Assembly (NCBI GenBank): GCA_026706165.1
Contig: JAPOZF010000643.1
Coordinates: 1 to 6,083 of the forward strand
Length of the DNA stretch: 6,083 bases
Direction: 5' to 3'
Source of the DNA: Gemmatimonadota bacterium
GTDB taxonomy: Bacteria; Latescibacterota; UBA2968; UBA8231
This document shows, piece after piece, positions 5,489-6,083 of this stretch; position 1 is the first letter of the stretch; every line of letters begins with the position of its first letter. The notes beneath the pieces were generated by a model, which saw nothing but the letters and a program-made list of their open reading frames with translations, was not told the DNA's origin and did no database searches. Both the position numbers and the translations under genes were made by a program.

Positions 5489-6083
5489 ATGCACCTGCTG
5501 ACCCTCGGACTCAACCACGCCACCGCCCCGGTGGAGACGCGCGAACAGCTCGCTTTTTCCCCCGAGGCCCAGACCGAGGTGATGCAGCGGCTCGTCGGCG
5601 GCTACGGCGTCGAGGAGGCGGCGGTGCTGTGCACCTGCAACCGCTCCGAGATCTACGCGGTCAGCGGCGACCTTCACGGCCTCGACGGTGTGCGCCGCTA
5701 TCTGTCGAGCGAGCAGGACGTCGACCTGGCGGCGCTTTCACCCTGTCTCTACGAGTTCGCCGACGCCGACGCCGCCATGCACCTGTTCCGGGTCGCCTGC
5801 GGCATCGACTCCCTGGTCACCGGGGAGTCGCAGATTCTCGGGCAGGTGCGCGAGGCCCTGGAGCGGGCGCAACGGACGCGGACGGCGCGGCGCTTCATCA
5901 ACGAGGTGTTTCAGCGCGCCCTCAGGGCGGGGAAGCGGGCGCGCAGCGAGACCGACATCGGCCGGGGCCGCCTGTCGGTCAGCAGCGCCGCGGTCGAGCT
6001 GGCGGGGCAGATCTTCGACCGCCTCGAAGGCCGCTCGGCGCTGCTCCTCGGAGCGGGAGAGATGATCGAGCTCACCGTCCGCT
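5489..6083 (+). CDS. hemA: Glutamyl-tRNA reductase, N-terminal 198 residues (cut by window end)
   Basis: This enzyme reduces the glutamate on Glu-tRNA(Glu) to glutamate-1-semialdehyde with NADPH, the first committed step of C5-pathway tetrapyrrole (haem) synthesis, in the cytoplasm. The sequence shows the family landmarks: LGLNHATAPVE at residues 6-16; the active-site segment VLCTCNRSEIY (46-56), with the conserved Cys50 that forms the thioester; FRVACGIDSLVTGESQILGQV (100-120), matching the family's G-DS-v-GE-QILGQV; the RGRLSVSSAAVELA helix (159-172); and the start of the NADPH-binding Rossmann fold, LLLGAGEM (185-192). Family proteins are about 420-450 aa, so over half is missing off the edge. 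ATG 5489 is chosen because the family begins M-x-LL-LGLNH; ATG 5447 is in frame and would add 14 residues. No Shine-Dalgarno precedes it; instead ACCTCCT, the anti-Shine-Dalgarno word, lies at 5477-5483. Confidence 0.96.
   Translation, partial: MHLLTLGLNHATAPVETREQLAFSPEAQTEVMQRLVGGYGVEEAAVLCTCNRSEIYAVSGDLHGLDGVRRYLSSEQDVDLAALSPCLYEFADADAAMHLFRVACGIDSLVTGESQILGQVREALERAQRTRTARRFINEVFQRALRAGKRARSETDIGRGRLSVSSAAVELAGQIFDRLEGRSALLLGAGEMIELTVR

Overview
This is a GC-rich bacterial window from a free-living, Gram-negative-type cell. It encodes an outer-membrane barrel protein, a Spy/CpxP-like exported protein and the tetrapyrrole enzyme glutamyl-tRNA reductase. The mix of a Reg_prop propeller protein with a NIPSNAP-like head, LTxxQ proteins and an unassigned TIM-barrel-like protein suggests an FCB-group or related lineage (Latescibacterota or Gemmatimonadota type). 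That placement is inference from gene content only. No insertion sequence, phage gene, tRNA, rRNA or CRISPR array is visible.

Layout. Positions 15-1361 (-) hold a 448-aa cytoplasmic protein of unknown function, probably a TIM-barrel. Upstream of it on the same strand, separated by an intrinsic terminator (about 1399-1429), is a secreted 240-aa protein at 1452-2174 (-) with four LTxxQ-type motifs. A 167-bp divergent region (2175-2341) separates it from a 555-aa protein at 2342-4009 (+). That protein has a NIPSNAP-like domain, one seven-bladed Reg_prop propeller, a Y_Y_Y domain and a short coiled coil, but no kinase or other output domain. At 4419-5309 (-) is a 296-aa outer-membrane beta-barrel of the MetA-pathway type. 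It is divergent from hemA, which begins at 5489 (+) and runs off the window end.

The most unusual part is the 409-bp gap between the convergent propeller and barrel genes (4010-4418). On the minus strand it carries a near-consensus sigma70 promoter (TTGACT, 18-bp spacer, TATATT at 4354-4325) and, about 300 nt downstream, a textbook intrinsic terminator (12-bp stem plus ten U, 4057-4021). Between them lies a structured RNA. It has two strong Shine-Dalgarno sequences, a 12-codon mini-ORF, and several mutually complementary copies of AGGTGGTC/GACCACCT that could switch pairing partners and hide or expose the Shine-Dalgarno sites. This looks like an independent small-RNA or leader-peptide gene that I cannot assign to a known family.

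How the genes work together: the LTxxQ protein and the propeller sensor share a divergent control region and may both deal with envelope or extracytoplasmic signals. The other genes look functionally unrelated. hemA begins haem/tetrapyrrole synthesis, and its usual partners would lie beyond the window.
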